DNA of 64,000 nt. It comes from JAAOII01 sp965207945 (GTDB taxonomy: Bacteria; Pseudomonadota; Gammaproteobacteria; CBDBNL01; JAAOII01). The number at the start of each line of letters is the position of its first letter. Within the stretch, counting starts at the first letter, position 1. Shown here one piece after another: positions 36,223 through 47,500 of the stretch. Location: positions 1,612,001-1,676,000 of the forward strand of contig OZ242303.1 in assembly GCA_965207945.1 (NCBI GenBank). Reading direction: 5' to 3'. The notes under the pieces were generated by a model that was not told where the DNA came from, searched no databases, and was given only the letters and a program-made list of their open reading frames with translations. The position numbers were made by a program, and so were the translations under genes.

Positions 36223-39200
36223 TCAGCGTTGCGGGGCTACGCCGCCAGGAGGGCAGGTCAGGGCTGGGTATTGGGTTGAGTTGCCAAGGTCCCACGCGAG
36301 GGAACCATCATCGCATGGATTTGTTGCCCAATTTGCATAAATACTTCTCGTAAAATTTGTTGGCGTCTGCAATTCCTCAGTGGTTTTTCCTTCGCTGGCA
36401 CCATCCTGATTACCTATTGTTCTTGTTATACTGTTACCGCTCGTTTGGCTATCCCAATAATAATCGGCGGAGGGGGGAGATAAAGGAAAGGGGGCACCAA
36501 AAATGGTCTCATCACCAACCAGACCGCCAAAGTTATCATTAGTATAAATGACAGAGGCGTCCATCTTGCCGAAAGACGCGGGCGCCGCATAAGATGAAAT
36601 AATTCTGGAAGAAGATCCCTTACCAAGCAGACCGCCGACATTATCATTCCCCATAATATCCCCGCCTGCTGCATAAGATGAAATAATTCTGGTCTCCGAA
36701 CTCCCCAAACCAACTAGACCGCCAACATTATCGCCAGCTGCGCTCACATATCCACCAGCCACATAAGAAAGTATAACATCGAGCTGAAGTCCGCTGCCAC
36801 CAACCAGACCGCCAACATTATTGTCCCCACTGACAGACCCAAACGCATAAGAATACCAGGTTGCTGTTGTCCCCCCATAACCAATCAGACCACCGACATT
36901 ATCATTCCCCCTGATAGATCCAGACGCATAAGACATTCTGATATCAGCATTACTGACATAACCAGCCAGACCGCCGATATTATTGCCAAAGACATCAACC
37001 TCGCCTTCTGCGGAACTATTCCTGATGGTAGCTCCTTCTACATAACCAACTAACATCCCTATATTAGTCCCGTCGCCACTAATGTCGGCAGAACGGATAT
37101 GAATATTACGCAGAACGGCAGTAGAGTTAATTGCCCCAAATAGTCCATACGCGTTGGTATAGGGGGCAACAGGGGTTATAGTAAGATTGCTAATTACATA
37201 ATCATTGCCTTCAAAAATGGTGCTGAATAACGAGCTGGCAGGAGTACAAATAAAACTTGTATTATCGTAAGAGTCGCAGCTGCCAATTGGCTGCCAGTTA
37301 CCGTCATTAAAGCCGTCAAGAGATATATCAGCACTAAGCTCATAGCCGTTGCATGTTGTGATATCCTCGCCAGTTGTGGTGCCATTGCCGCAGCCATCGT
37401 CATTGTCGCTGCCCCCAGCACTCACCTTTAAACTGCTGCCCTGCAGATTATGACGCACCTGATAAAGTTCCTCAGCAGTGGCAATCTCTATAAGTCCATC
37501 GCCATCATCATCTACGTCGTCATCATCATCAAAAGCATCATTATCGTCATTAGTATCTAAATAATCAAACTCTCCGTCACCGTCACTATCTCTGTCTATC
37601 CTGCCATCACCATTTCTATCAGGGTCCACGAAATTAGGGATACCATCGCCATCATCATCAGGTCCAGTAGGCACAGTAACGGAAGGCGCCGTTCCTTCCC
37701 TGCCAGTATCGGGAGCACCCAATGTCAAGCTAACAGTGAAATTATAGTATACTCTGTCGTCTAGTCCAGGTATGGTTTCTTCCACATTCTGGGCGTTGGC
37801 AGCTATTTTTGCGCTCTCTGTGATGGATAATATGGTTGGCGAATTATTAGAATCAATAATCTTGTAGCTTATGCTAATGCTGGTTATGTTTGCGGCAGGG
37901 TTATCCCAACTAAGAGTTACATCACTATCGCCAGTAGTCGCTTCTAATGCTGTTACTGAAAAGACGTCAGGAGTTGCGGTAACGGATGGCACCACTCCTT
38001 CCCTGCCCTCATAATCACCCTCTAATGTCAAACTAACGTTGAAAGTATAGGATACTCCATTGGTTAGTCCAGTTATGGTTTCTTGCACATTGATTTTATT
38101 GCTTTCTATTTGAGCAGGGTCTTCTATTAGGTCCCAATATTGCACATCATTAGAACCTTCTATTTGATAGCTTATATTAATGCTGGCTATTTGCGCATTC
38201 GGATTACGCCAGCTAAGAGTTACATCGCTGGCGCCAGGAGTTGCTTGTAATGCTACTACTGAAAAGATGCCAGGAGTTACGTTAACGGATACCTCCTCTA
38301 CTGCCCCATCAACATAAGTCCTATTTAATGTCAGACCAACAATGAAGGTATAGGGTTCTCCATCAGTCAGGCCGTTTATGAATTGTTGGACATCCATTAC
38401 ATTCCTACCTATTTTAGAGCTATCTGTTATTAGAGGGAAGTATTGCAAAATATCAGGGGCGCTTGCGTTGTGGTAGCTTATATTAATGCTGGCTATATCT
38501 GCATCAGGGTTATCCCAGATAAGAGTTACATTATCAATGCCAGGAATTGCCACTAATTCTCTTACTCCAAAGATGTTAGGGATTGCGGTAATGGATGCCT
38601 CCACGACTTTTTTATCAATATCAGCGCCAGTTAATACCAAACTAACATTGAAATTATATAATTGTCCGTTGGTTAGGCCGCCTATGGTTTCTTGCACATT
38701 CTGGGCATCGGGGGTTATTTGAGTGCTGCTTTTTGTTAGGGGCTCATCAGTAGAACCAGCAACTTTATAACTTATACTAATATTAGCTATTTGCGCGTTG
38801 GGGTTATTCCAGCTAAGGATTACATTGTTATCGCCAGCTGCTGCTGCTAATCCTGTCACCACAAAGCTAGATAAAGTGATATTACGAGGGAAGGCATCTA
38901 TATCATCATTGACGTTATCCCCATCCTCATCAAGCTCAAGAGGGTCGGCATCCGCATATTTATCTCCATCAAGGTTGGGACCAATTAGCCGAGTAATAGA
39001 TGTTGTAACCACATTTCTACCCTCATCATCGCCGCCTAATACCAAGAGTATATTAAAAGTATAGATATCCGCAGTTAATCCAGATATATTGTAGTTTACG
39101 TTCATTGCATTCCTGACTATTTTGGCGCTATCTCTTATTGTTATGGGGTCTTCAAAGTTAGCAGCAGTACTAAGTTTGTAGCTGATGTTAATCTGAGCAA

Positions 39201-40191
39201 TGTTAACATCAGGATTATTCCAGCTAAAAGTAGCGTTGGCAGCACCAGGGATAACCCGCAAATTTAATACCTCAAAGGCGTATTTGGTTGCGTTATTATC
39301 ATCCGCATCTTCTGGTGCGGTGCCATCCCCGCGACAGCCATCGCCATCCATATCTACTGCAACTTCTTCACCAACTTCACCAACTTCACCAACTCGCCAG
39401 TTGCGGATGCTACCAGGATAATCACAGAGGTCGCGATTATCACCAACTCCGTCGTTATCCAAATCTGCGCTCTCAGATTTATCATCCGGCAAAAAATCTA
39501 TATCATCATTAACGCCATCGTTATCATCATCTTCATCTATCGCATCCACTTCTTCGTCTCCATCAAGGTTGGGACCAATTTGCCGAGAACTCTCTCTCAC
39601 AATGATACTTCTATTCTCATCAGCGCCGCCCAGTACCAAGAGGACATTAAAGATATATGTTATTTCATTGGTTAAACCAGTTATCGTTGTGGTTACGTCT
39701 GCATTGGGGAGGGTTCTATTACGGTCTGTTATGGGGGGTTCCTGCCCTTCCGAGCTATCAGCAATGTTTCGGTAGGTTATGTTAATTTGAGTAATATTCG
39801 CGTCAGGATTATTCCAGCTAAGAGTGGCGTTGGTGTCATTTGGAATAACCCGTAAATTTGAGACACTAATTGGGCCGGAAGGGAGGGGAGGTATCTGCGC
39901 TGTTGAACTACTCCTTTTACTGGCTACTTTCTTTTTACTGCCTCCTTCACAGGCAGCCAGCGTCAAGACGCAAATTAACGAAAGCAGAAGTACTGATATT
40001 TTCTTTGATATAAATCCATACTGATTGTTCGCAGCAGCACTATTGTTGGTCATGTTACCTGTTTCCTTATCCATTAAGTTATTATGGAATCCCTTATGGA
40101 AACCATTACATACACTCCTAGCGTAATTATATAAGCCATCGCCGCAATTATATAAACCAAGGCCGCAGAGAATGGTTTTATATATACTCAT
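36223..40191 (-). CDS. Giant lipoprotein, family 1 (six FN3-like domains, Ca-loops, GLUG)
   Basis: Protein of 1322 residues starting MSIYKTILCGLG. A 60-residue polar region rich in Cys, Tyr and Gly (C-N-C-G motifs) precedes the hydrophobic segment and lipobox LTLAAC with C81; the part KETGN-NNSAAANNQ before the signal is shared with the preceding paralogue. Six FN3-like domains follow (SWNNPDANITQINITY type), with Ca-loop segments such as GPNLDGDEEVDAIDEDDDNDG, then DGDGLIEIATAEELYQVRHN and about six GLUG units. The C-terminus ends LTCPPGGVAPQR, like the first gene. In-frame ATGs at M40 and M47 are alternatives, but the promoter spacing supports M1. Confidence 0.85.
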   Translation of the reverse strand: MSIYKTILCGLGLYNCGDGLYNYARSVCNGFHKGFHNNLMDKETGNMTNNSAAANNQYGFISKKISVLLLSLICVLTLAACEGGSKKKVASKRSSSTAQIPPLPSGPISVSNLRVIPNDTNATLSWNNPDANITQINITYRNIADSSEGQEPPITDRNRTLPNADVTTTITGLTNEITYIFNVLLVLGGADENRSIIVRESSRQIGPNLDGDEEVDAIDEDDDNDGVNDDIDFLPDDKSESADLDNDGVGDNRDLCDYPGSIRNWRVGEVGEVGEEVAVDMDGDGCRGDGTAPEDADDNNATKYAFEVLNLRVIPGAANATFSWNNPDVNIAQINISYKLSTAANFEDPITIRDSAKIVRNAMNVNYNISGLTADIYTFNILLVLGGDDEGRNVVTTSITRLIGPNLDGDKYADADPLELDEDGDNVNDDIDAFPRNITLSSFVVTGLAAAAGDNNVILSWNNPNAQIANISISYKVAGSTDEPLTKSSTQITPDAQNVQETIGGLTNGQLYNFNVSLVLTGADIDKKVVEASITAIPNIFGVRELVAIPGIDNVTLIWDNPDADIASINISYHNASAPDILQYFPLITDSSKIGRNVMDVQQFINGLTDGEPYTFIVGLTLNRTYVDGAVEEVSVNVTPGIFSVVALQATPGASDVTLSWRNPNAQIASINISYQIEGSNDVQYWDLIEDPAQIESNKINVQETITGLTNGVSYTFNVSLTLEGDYEGREGVVPSVTATPDVFSVTALEATTGDSDVTLSWDNPAANITSISISYKIIDSNNSPTILSITESAKIAANAQNVEETIPGLDDRVYYNFTVSLTLGAPDTGREGTAPSVTVPTGPDDDGDGIPNFVDPDRNGDGRIDRDSDGDGEFDYLDTNDDNDAFDDDDDVDDDGDGLIEIATAEELYQVRHNLQGSSLKVSAGGSDNDDGCGNGTTTGEDITTCNGYELSADISLDGFNDGNWQPIGSCDSYDNTSFICTPASSLFSTIFEGNDYVISNLTITPVAPYTNAYGLFGAINSTAVLRNIHIRSADISGDGTNIGMLVGYVEGATIRNSSAEGEVDVFGNNIGGLAGYVSNADIRMSYASGSIRGNDNVGGLIGYGGTTATWYSYAFGSVSGDNNVGGLVGGSGLQLDVILSYVAGGYVSAAGDNVGGLVGLGSSETRIISSYAAGGDIMGNDNVGGLLGKGSSSRIISSYAAPASFGKMDASVIYTNDNFGGLVGDETIFGAPFPLSPPSADYYWDSQTSGNSITRTIGNQDGASEGKTTEELQTPTNFTRSIYANWATNPCDDGSLAWDLGNSTQYPALTCPPGGVAPQR

Positions 40192-40199
40192 AACATAAT

Positions 40200-40227
40200 A
40201 TTATAAGTAATTATGAATTAAAGTCAA
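40200..40227 (-). promoter_or_regulatory. Promoter giving a leaderless start, third family 1 gene
   Basis: Minus strand TTGACT (40227-40222), 16 bp, TATAAT (40205-40200), then 8 nt to ATG 40191. The spacer (TTAATTCATAATTA...) is the same as before 36164, so the promoter was duplicated with the gene. Confidence 0.72.
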
Positions 40228-40289
40228 GGTAAGCGTATATTTATGCGTAATCGCAGGTATACTTATGGTTTGGCACAAGTGTTAGACAT

Positions 40290-40357
40290 CTTGCGGGCGG
40301 AGCAAGGAGGGGATGAATAAAGGAGGGGATGAATAAAGTCCCTCTGCCCCTACAGAC
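40290..40357 (+). repeat. REP1 unit with expanded G-rich loop
   Basis: CTTGCGGGCGGAGC at the left and CCCCTACAGACC at the right are the REP1 ends, but the loop is replaced by two copies of AAGGAGGGGATGAATAA. The unit lies between the third family 1 gene and the first family 2 gene. Confidence 0.8.
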
Positions 40358-40365
40358 CTGTGTTG

Positions 40366-43300
40366 TTAGTTCGGGCAGTGAGTGCGGTTAGTATATGCAG
40401 GTTCAATATAACATCTTTGCTCTTGATGTGAAGGAAAAATAATGGAATCATCAAGCGCTCCCGTCCCAGTAACTCGCTGCACTTTAATGGTAGGATAAGC
40501 ATCAACGATTAAATCCCAATCAACGTTAAAATTTGCACCTAAGGACGAGACGCGGACATCTCCCCAATAGTCATCATTAAATAAACCAGTGCAATCTGCC
40601 AAATCATTATGAGCAAGTCCGTTGCCGATACAATTTCTCAAATGAGATGCAGATATTGATCTAATGCTCATGGAGTTATCACCAAGAAGAGAAAGCGGCA
40701 CAATACTATTCCCTTTATAACGTTTATGTGTAATATAACCCAAAGAATAGTTAGGTAAAGTAATTGAATAGGCATCATGAATATTAGGGCTATTTGAATT
40801 GCGTTCCAGATTAATGTAACCAAATATTAGCCCTCCATCACTAAGCTTACTACTAGGATGTGGGGAGCGCATATTAAGAACGCTGTAAATAGTTGCCTCA
40901 TGCTCTAATTTTCCTACTATGCCGCCTATTTCGCCCTTGATATCACCAGAGCCAATTAGCTCGCCGCTATAATATGAATATCTGTGAGTGCCTCTTAATA
41001 CATCACCAAATAATCCACCAACGTATTTAATTCCTTCAACATCACCAGCAGCAAAACTCGCAGTTGTTGTCCCTGCGAGTACTCTGCCTGCCAATCCGCC
41101 CACATAAGAAAAGCCGCGCACATCGCCCAAAGCATAAGAAGCAAATATATTACCATAAGATAATCCAACTAATCCACCTACTTCTTCAGAAAGAAGTTGA
41201 TTGTGCCTGCCTAAATCGGTCTTCACGTTTCCTTTTGCATTAGATGCATGTATGGAAGAGTTAATCCCTAACACACCCACCAATCCGCCAAATCCAACGC
41301 CATTTGCAGTAATGTTAACGTCCACCATAGAGTTTTTTATTATACTGAATATTTCTCCATCCGTAGATTCACTAAGTGTTCCTGCTATGCCTCCATATTC
41401 ATAACCAACTCCCATTAATGTTCCAGTAACATGGACATTATCTATGGTGCCTCCTAACATTTCTCCCACTAATACCCCTCCATGGCTGAATTTGAGCGAA
41501 TGTCTTGAATATGCGCGGGTGGTGGGATTTATAATGTTTGCCGAGGTTAATCTTAAATTAGCAATAACGCTACCACTCTTTGCTGCGCCGAATAGTCCAA
41601 TATAGCTTGATTGCCTATTGATGGTTAAGCCGCTAATTTCAAAATTAGATCCATTAAATATTCCGCTAAAGCGTGCTGGGGCTTTACGCACTCTGCGAGC
41701 TCTCGTTGTCGCATCGCATTGCTCAACACCCCTTTGACCACAAAAACCTACTCCTATAGACACAAATCCGCCGCCACCATTCCAGGTTGCGGTGAGGGAA
41801 GCATTCACATCATTTGCTAAACGATAATGACTGCTAAGCTGCTCAGCCAATCCATTCCCATACAAATAAGAATTACCTGTAAACTCGGATGCTTGTAAAC
41901 TATTCCCTTGATGGTCAACTCCAGCTATTGCCTGCAGTTGATAAATATTATGGATAAGATATGGGTCAGCGCGTGTTCCACTGCCCATGGTTTGCATAGC
42001 AGCATTGGCAGGAGCCCCATCATAAGGGTCGCGAACTCCATCACTATCAAAATCTTGCTCTGGATCACTTGCTTCTCTAATCCACACCGTAACCAGTGGT
42101 TTTTTAACTGCCGTCCTACCACTAGAATCTCGGACAATAATACGAACAGGAAACTGATTACCAAAAGATCCAAAAGATAAAGAGCGGAGAGTTTTAATTT
42201 GCAAGCCATCTATATAAAAGTATTCTGCTCCAATAGGTTCAAGTGAATAAGATAAACTCGCCGCATCGCCAGCATCCGGGTCGCTTGCTGCTTCAAGAAT
42301 TGGTTGAGGAAATCTGCAGCCAAGATTTAAATCTATTTCTGAACAGTATTCTTCCCCGATAGTTGCTACGACTGTCCCAGCTGGCAATTCCGCTATATAA
42401 GCTTGTTCAAATATAGTTATATTATGGACATCCTGTGTGAAAAATGGTGGTTCCTCAGTATTTTTTACTTTAAGAGTAATAGTTCTTCTGTCTTCTGCCC
42501 CGCCAAGTTCATCATAAACTAATAAGTTCAATGGATACTCGCCTATATCAGTATCCTGTAGAAGGTTAGAGGCAATATGGATTACAAACTCTACTCGGTT
42601 ATTCTCTTCTCGGTTATTCTCTTCTCGGTTATTTATAGCATTGGGCTGGGGTAATTTATCCGCCTCAATAGATATAATCCCAGCTGGTAGATTAGCGCTG
42701 GTGATATTCAAGCCAACTATATCTCCATACTGTATATCCGCGTCATCAACAAATACACTAATAGTTCCATTATCACCGCCTTCAAACACTTCAAAAATAT
42801 TTTCACCGCTTGTGACAACTCCGCCAGTAGAATTAATTGCGGATATCTCAGGAGCATCGTTAGAATTATTAACCTTGAGGATAAAGGCATAACTTGCATT
42901 TACAGTCATCGCAGCATCTGCTACTTGTAGATTAAAGTTGTAACTTCCAATGTCCGCATCATCAATCGGACTGTCATTATTGCCGATATCAATAAAGAAT
43001 ATATGTTCCTCAGCAGAAGACGAGGATTCAACTCTGGTTATGTTTAATAGTCCTGCCCTAAACCCTCCCCTAATAGAGTCCCCCGTTATTGTATATTCAA
43101 GCTGTGAGGTTTGGGTTAAATCCTCATCAGAGATTACAACCTCAATCCGCCCGCTTTGTTCTTCGTAAATTGCGAAAGTATCTGGGGTGCCATCAACACT
43201 ATCCAGTTTACTAACTCCTCCGCTAGTTTCCGCATAGCGAGCAGTGCTTTCATCATCAGTATTTTTCACTTTAAGAGTAATATTTCTCCTGTCTTCTGCT

Positions 43301-44334
43301 CCGCCAAGTTCATCATAAACTAATAAGTTCAATGGATACTCGCCTATATCAGCATCCCGCAGAAGTTCAGAGGCAATATTTAACACAAACTCTACTCGGT
43401 TATTCTCTTCTTGGTTATTCTCTTCTCGGTTATTCTCTTCTTGGTTATTTATAGCATCGGGCTGGGGTAATTTATCCGCCTCAATAGATATAACTCCGGC
43501 TGGTAGATTAGCGTTGGTGATATTCAAGCCAACTATATCTCCATACTGTATATCCACATCATCAACAAATACACTAATAGTTCCATTATCGCCACCTTCA
43601 AACACTTCAAAAATATTTTCACTGATTGCGGCAACTCCGCCAGTAGAATTAATTGCGGATATCTCAGGAGCATCGTTGACGTTCTCTATCACAACGATTA
43701 TCTTAAAAAGGTCAATAGAACCTTCTAATCCTTTGCCATCAATAGGGATAACTGAAATCTCATGTTCTCCGACCACTCTATCATCTAACGTAATATTTTC
43801 TCCTAAGGTAAAGATAAAAATTTCATATCCGTCAGAATGTGTGTAATTTTCAAGTGCAGATGGAATGTTCTCGGGAGCCATCTTAAGTGCCGAAGAAATA
43901 TAGCCATTTAAATTATCCGTAACATTAGCATTTGGCTTAATAGCTATACTATTGATGGAAACATTAATAGATTTCCCAGATGATCCATTGGAATCATGGA
44001 CAATAGCATAAAAAGTTTGCTTGCCTCCTTCACGAATTTTGATAGATTGGTTAACGCTTGTAGCTTCGTTAAAGTAGAATATGCCGCCGCTGTATAAAGC
44101 TGTAAGACGGAGTGCCGAACAGAGCCGGACATCATCTGAGCACGTAGGGACAGCAGGTTGCGAAGGCGGCACAGGTTGAGAAGGTGGAACAGATTGAGAA
44201 GGCGGAACCATGGGTCCACCACTTCCATTATTATGTGGTTCAGCACACCCCGTCATTATCCCCGCCGTTATCAAAGATAAGCAAATAATAAAAAATTTAC
44301 TCTTTGATTTATTTTTTATGCATTTAACCCCCAT
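40366..44334 (-). CDS. Giant lipoprotein, family 2 (cadherin-like domains, Ca-loop, GLUG)
   Basis: About 1322 residues. ATG 44334 (MGVKCIKN) is preferred because AGGGGG lies 6 nt before it; an ATG two codons earlier touches that element. A hydrophobic segment ends in the lipobox IMTGC, followed by PPSQ repeats. About five cadherin-like domains end in I-x-NVNDAPEIS or KVKNTDD motifs. A single Ca-loop (DSDGVRDPYDGAP) leads to the conserved block DPYLIHNIYQLQAIAGVDHQ and SSHYRLANDVNAS, then GLUG-type repeats (GGTIDNVHVTGTL, YVGGLAGR). The C-terminus EEQRCYIEPAYTNRTHC has two cysteines kept in all family 2 members. Probably a surface adhesin; function not known. Confidence 0.85.
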   Translation of the reverse strand: MGVKCIKNKSKSKFFIICLSLITAGIMTGCAEPHNNGSGGPMVPPSQSVPPSQPVPPSQPAVPTCSDDVRLCSALRLTALYSGGIFYFNEATSVNQSIKIREGGKQTFYAIVHDSNGSSGKSINVSINSIAIKPNANVTDNLNGYISSALKMAPENIPSALENYTHSDGYEIFIFTLGENITLDDRVVGEHEISVIPIDGKGLEGSIDLFKIIVVIENVNDAPEISAINSTGGVAAISENIFEVFEGGDNGTISVFVDDVDIQYGDIVGLNITNANLPAGVISIEADKLPQPDAINNQEENNREENNQEENNRVEFVLNIASELLRDADIGEYPLNLLVYDELGGAEDRRNITLKVKNTDDESTARYAETSGGVSKLDSVDGTPDTFAIYEEQSGRIEVVISDEDLTQTSQLEYTITGDSIRGGFRAGLLNITRVESSSSAEEHIFFIDIGNNDSPIDDADIGSYNFNLQVADAAMTVNASYAFILKVNNSNDAPEISAINSTGGVVTSGENIFEVFEGGDNGTISVFVDDADIQYGDIVGLNITSANLPAGIISIEADKLPQPNAINNREENNREENNRVEFVIHIASNLLQDTDIGEYPLNLLVYDELGGAEDRRTITLKVKNTEEPPFFTQDVHNITIFEQAYIAELPAGTVVATIGEEYCSEIDLNLGCRFPQPILEAASDPDAGDAASLSYSLEPIGAEYFYIDGLQIKTLRSLSFGSFGNQFPVRIIVRDSSGRTAVKKPLVTVWIREASDPEQDFDSDGVRDPYDGAPANAAMQTMGSGTRADPYLIHNIYQLQAIAGVDHQGNSLQASEFTGNSYLYGNGLAEQLSSHYRLANDVNASLTATWNGGGGFVSIGVGFCGQRGVEQCDATTRARRVRKAPARFSGIFNGSNFEISGLTINRQSSYIGLFGAAKSGSVIANLRLTSANIINPTTRAYSRHSLKFSHGGVLVGEMLGGTIDNVHVTGTLMGVGYEYGGIAGTLSESTDGEIFSIIKNSMVDVNITANGVGFGGLVGVLGINSSIHASNAKGNVKTDLGRHNQLLSEEVGGLVGLSYGNIFASYALGDVRGFSYVGGLAGRVLAGTTTASFAAGDVEGIKYVGGLFGDVLRGTHRYSYYSGELIGSGDIKGEIGGIVGKLEHEATIYSVLNMRSPHPSSKLSDGGLIFGYINLERNSNSPNIHDAYSITLPNYSLGYITHKRYKGNSIVPLSLLGDNSMSIRSISASHLRNCIGNGLAHNDLADCTGLFNDDYWGDVRVSSLGANFNVDWDLIVDAYPTIKVQRVTGTGALDDSIIFPSHQEQRCYIEPAYTNRTHCPN
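42594..42635 (-). repeat. 15-bp in-frame minisatellite (NNREE), short array
   Basis: Two units of CTCGGTTATTCTCTT plus a partial unit encode NNREENNREENN. The second, longer array in the same gene lies at 43395. Confidence 0.85.
43395..43451 (-). repeat. 15-bp in-frame minisatellite (NNQEE/NNREE), long array
   Basis: Three units of CTCGGTTATTCTCTT or CTTGGTTATTCTCTT plus a partial unit. It sits at the equivalent place of another cadherin-like domain with one more copy than at 42594. Confidence 0.85.
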
Positions 44335-44349
44335 AAACATCCCCCTATG

Positions 44350-44402
44350 TTTCTATTAATTGCCTCTATTAATTGTCCCTAGCAATTACCCCTATTAATC
44401 CG
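44350..44402 (-). repeat. Imperfect short repeats upstream of the first family 2 gene
   Basis: TCTATTAATTGCC, TCTATTAATTGTCCC, TAGCAATTACCCC and TATTAAT follow each other directly upstream of the start. The rest of 44341-44566 is AT-rich and carries no gene. Confidence 0.5.
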
Positions 44403-44534
44403 CTGTTGAATAAACATGTTACTATCCGAATACATAAGGAATAGTCATCACGACAACCCTCTTATTATATCATTAACTTTCTATATCTATGCCAATTTTA
44501 TGTGCATAATTATATCTATACAAAATAAAGTAAC

Positions 44535-44575
44535 TAATCGCAAGTATTGCGATGTGTTATTCTAATTTAGCGAAG
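44535..44575. repeat. R2 palindromic repeat at the stop of a family 2 gene
   Basis: TAATCGCAAGTATTGCGATG contains the palindrome CGCAA-GTA-TTGCG, followed by TGTTATTCTAATTTAGCGA, which includes the stop codon at 44567. The same sequence occurs at 53281 and, degenerate, at 59156. Confidence 0.85.
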
Positions 44576-47500
44576 TCTTGTCGGGCAGTGAATGCGGTGA
44601 GTATATTCTGGTTGAATATGACATATTTGCTCTTCATGTGAAGGAAAATTAAAGGTTCTATCCAATGCTCCCCTAACAGTAAATCGTTGCACTTTAATGG
44701 TAGGGTAAGTAGAACTGACTAAATTCCAAACAACATTATGGTCTGCACCTAATGCTTCGGTAGGTAAATCCCCCCAATAATTATCATGGAATAATCCATT
44801 ACAATTTACAACAGAACTAAATGCAGTAAAAGTACTTCCGTTGCCTCTACAATATTTAAAATGATATAAAGATACTTTTCTAATACTCCCTGAGTTGTCA
44901 CCAAGAAGAGAAAGTGGCGCAATCCTATTCCTATAACGTTGATGTGTAATATAACCCAAAGAATCTTCAGAAAAAATAATTGAATAGGCATCATGAATAT
45001 TAGGACTGGGCTTGCCAACCAAATCAATATGACCAAATATTAGTCCTCCATCACTACGTCTATTACTAGGATGCGGGGAACGCATATTAATAACGCTATA
45101 AATAGTTGCCGCCTGTCCTAATGTTCCTACTATGCCGCCCATGCCGCCCCTGATACGACCAGAAGCAACGAGCAAGCCGCTATAATATGAATACCTGTGA
45201 GTGCCGCCTGACGCTGCACCAAATAATCCACCAACGTGTGTATTCCCTCTAACATCACCAGCAGCGAAGTTCGCAGTTGTTGTGCCTTTTAGTGCTTTGC
45301 CGACCAATCCGCCCACATATTCAGAGCCGCGCACATCGCCCAAAGCATAAGAAGCAAATATATTGCCATGAGATATTCCAACTAATCCGCCTACATCTTG
45401 AGCAAGAACTTGATTGAAATCATCTAAAGCGGACATCACATTCCCTTTGGCATTAGATGCATGTATGAAAGAGTTGCTCCCTATTGAACCCACCAACCCG
45501 CCAAATCCAACGCCATTGGCAGTAATGTCAACGTCCGCCATAGAGTTTGCTATTATGCCGGGTATTTTTATAATCGTCGGTCCTATATTCCCCGATCCTA
45601 TACCAAGTGTCCCCACTAAACCTCCATATCTATAACCAACTCCTTTTAATGTTCCAGTAACATGGACATTATCTATGGTGCCTCCTAACATTTGTCCCAC
45701 TAATACTCCTCCATGGCTAAATTTGAGCGCATGGCTTGAACGTGAGCGAGTGGCGGGGTTTATAATGTTTGCCGAGGTTAATCTTAAATTAGAAATAATG
45801 CTGCCATCCCCTGCTTCACCGAATAGTCCAAGATAGCTTGACTCTCTCTTGATGGTTAAGCCGCTGATTTCAAAATTCGCTCCTTTAAATGTTCCGCTAA
45901 AGCGCGTAGGGGATCCAGACACTCTGCGAGCTGCCGTGGAGTCATCGCATTGCTGGGGACTACCACCACAAGCACCTACTCCTATAGACATAAATCCACT
46001 GCCACTATTCCAGGTTGAGGTAAGGGAAGCATCTATATTATTCGCCAAACGATAGTGACTGCTAAGCTGCTCAGCCAATCCATTTCCATACAAATAAGAA
46101 TTACCTGTAAACTCGGATGCTTGCAAACTATTTCCTCGATGATCAACTCCAGCTATTGCCTGTAGTTGATAAATATTATGGATAAGATATGGGTTAGCGC
46201 GTGTTCCGCTGCCCATGGTTTGCATAGCAGGGTTGCCGGGAGCCCCATCATAAGAATCGCGAACTCCATCACCATCAGAATCTTGGTTGAGATTATTTGA
46301 ACTTTTAATATGCACAGTAACAAACGCATCTGTAGGTGGCAGCATGCCTTTAGGATCTGAAACATGAATAAAAAAAGTTGGTGCAGAATCAATTCTAACA
46401 GGGCGGTAGATTTTGATCGTCAAACCGTCTTCGTCTAGATAAAAATATTCTGTGTCAACAGCTGAAAGTATATAATATAAATTTGCCACATCACCAGGAT
46501 CAGGGTCGCTTGCCGCAAGAACTGGCCGAGGTGACTCACAGCCAGATGTTGAATCTATTCCTGAACAGTATGCTTGCCCGATAGTTGCTATGGTCATCCC
46601 GATTGGCAATTCAATTGCCCCAGATTGTTCAAATATAACTATATTATGGTTATCCCGTGGGAAAAAGGGAGGTTCGGGAACATTAACAATCCTAATAGCT
46701 ACTCTTGATCTCGCTAAACTACCGTCTGCGCTAACCGCCGTCCCAGTGCTATCCAATATTGAATAATATATAAAGTGATGACCTATATGAATATCATCAA
46801 AGTCGGCGCCTTGCCCCAGCTGCAAAATAAAAGTAACTGTCCCATCATTAGCATCAACAGAAGTAAACGATTCTCTTTTAAATGACAATAATTCATAAGA
46901 TAAGGGGTTAATCCATCTCACTGTTATATTCTCGTGTGAATGAATCAAATCTTCATCTACAACCTTAATATACAAATATCCACTACCCCCCTCATGCAAA
47001 TTATATGTATATTCGTCACCCGTACTACCTGTATCTTTAAGGTTCTTTCTGATACCCCTTCCATGAGTAATTGAAACAATTTTAGGAGCATCATTAACAT
47101 TCTCAACAACTAAATTAACTTGGCGTGTAGCGATTACCCCCTCAGTATCTGTTGCGCTTATTTCCAAGATATGAGTTCCCACCTCGGCATCATTCAAGGA
47201 TTCGGATGGAATATCTATATTAAATATTACTTGGTGGTAAGAGTCGGCATCTGATCCATCTATATGCGCTTTGGCAACGGATAGAAACTTAGTGTTAAGG
47301 GTGGCGCTGGCAACAGTCAAACTAATATTATCGCCAAAAAGAAAATCTATATCTTCAACTGTTACGTCAATGCTACCTTCAGGGCTTGCTCCCTCAGCAA
47401 CAACGAAATTATCTGCACTGCTGCGCCTAACAGAACCCGAACTCGTTATATTAACAATCCTCGGAGCATCATTGACATTTAGAACGGTAAGGTCTAAATC

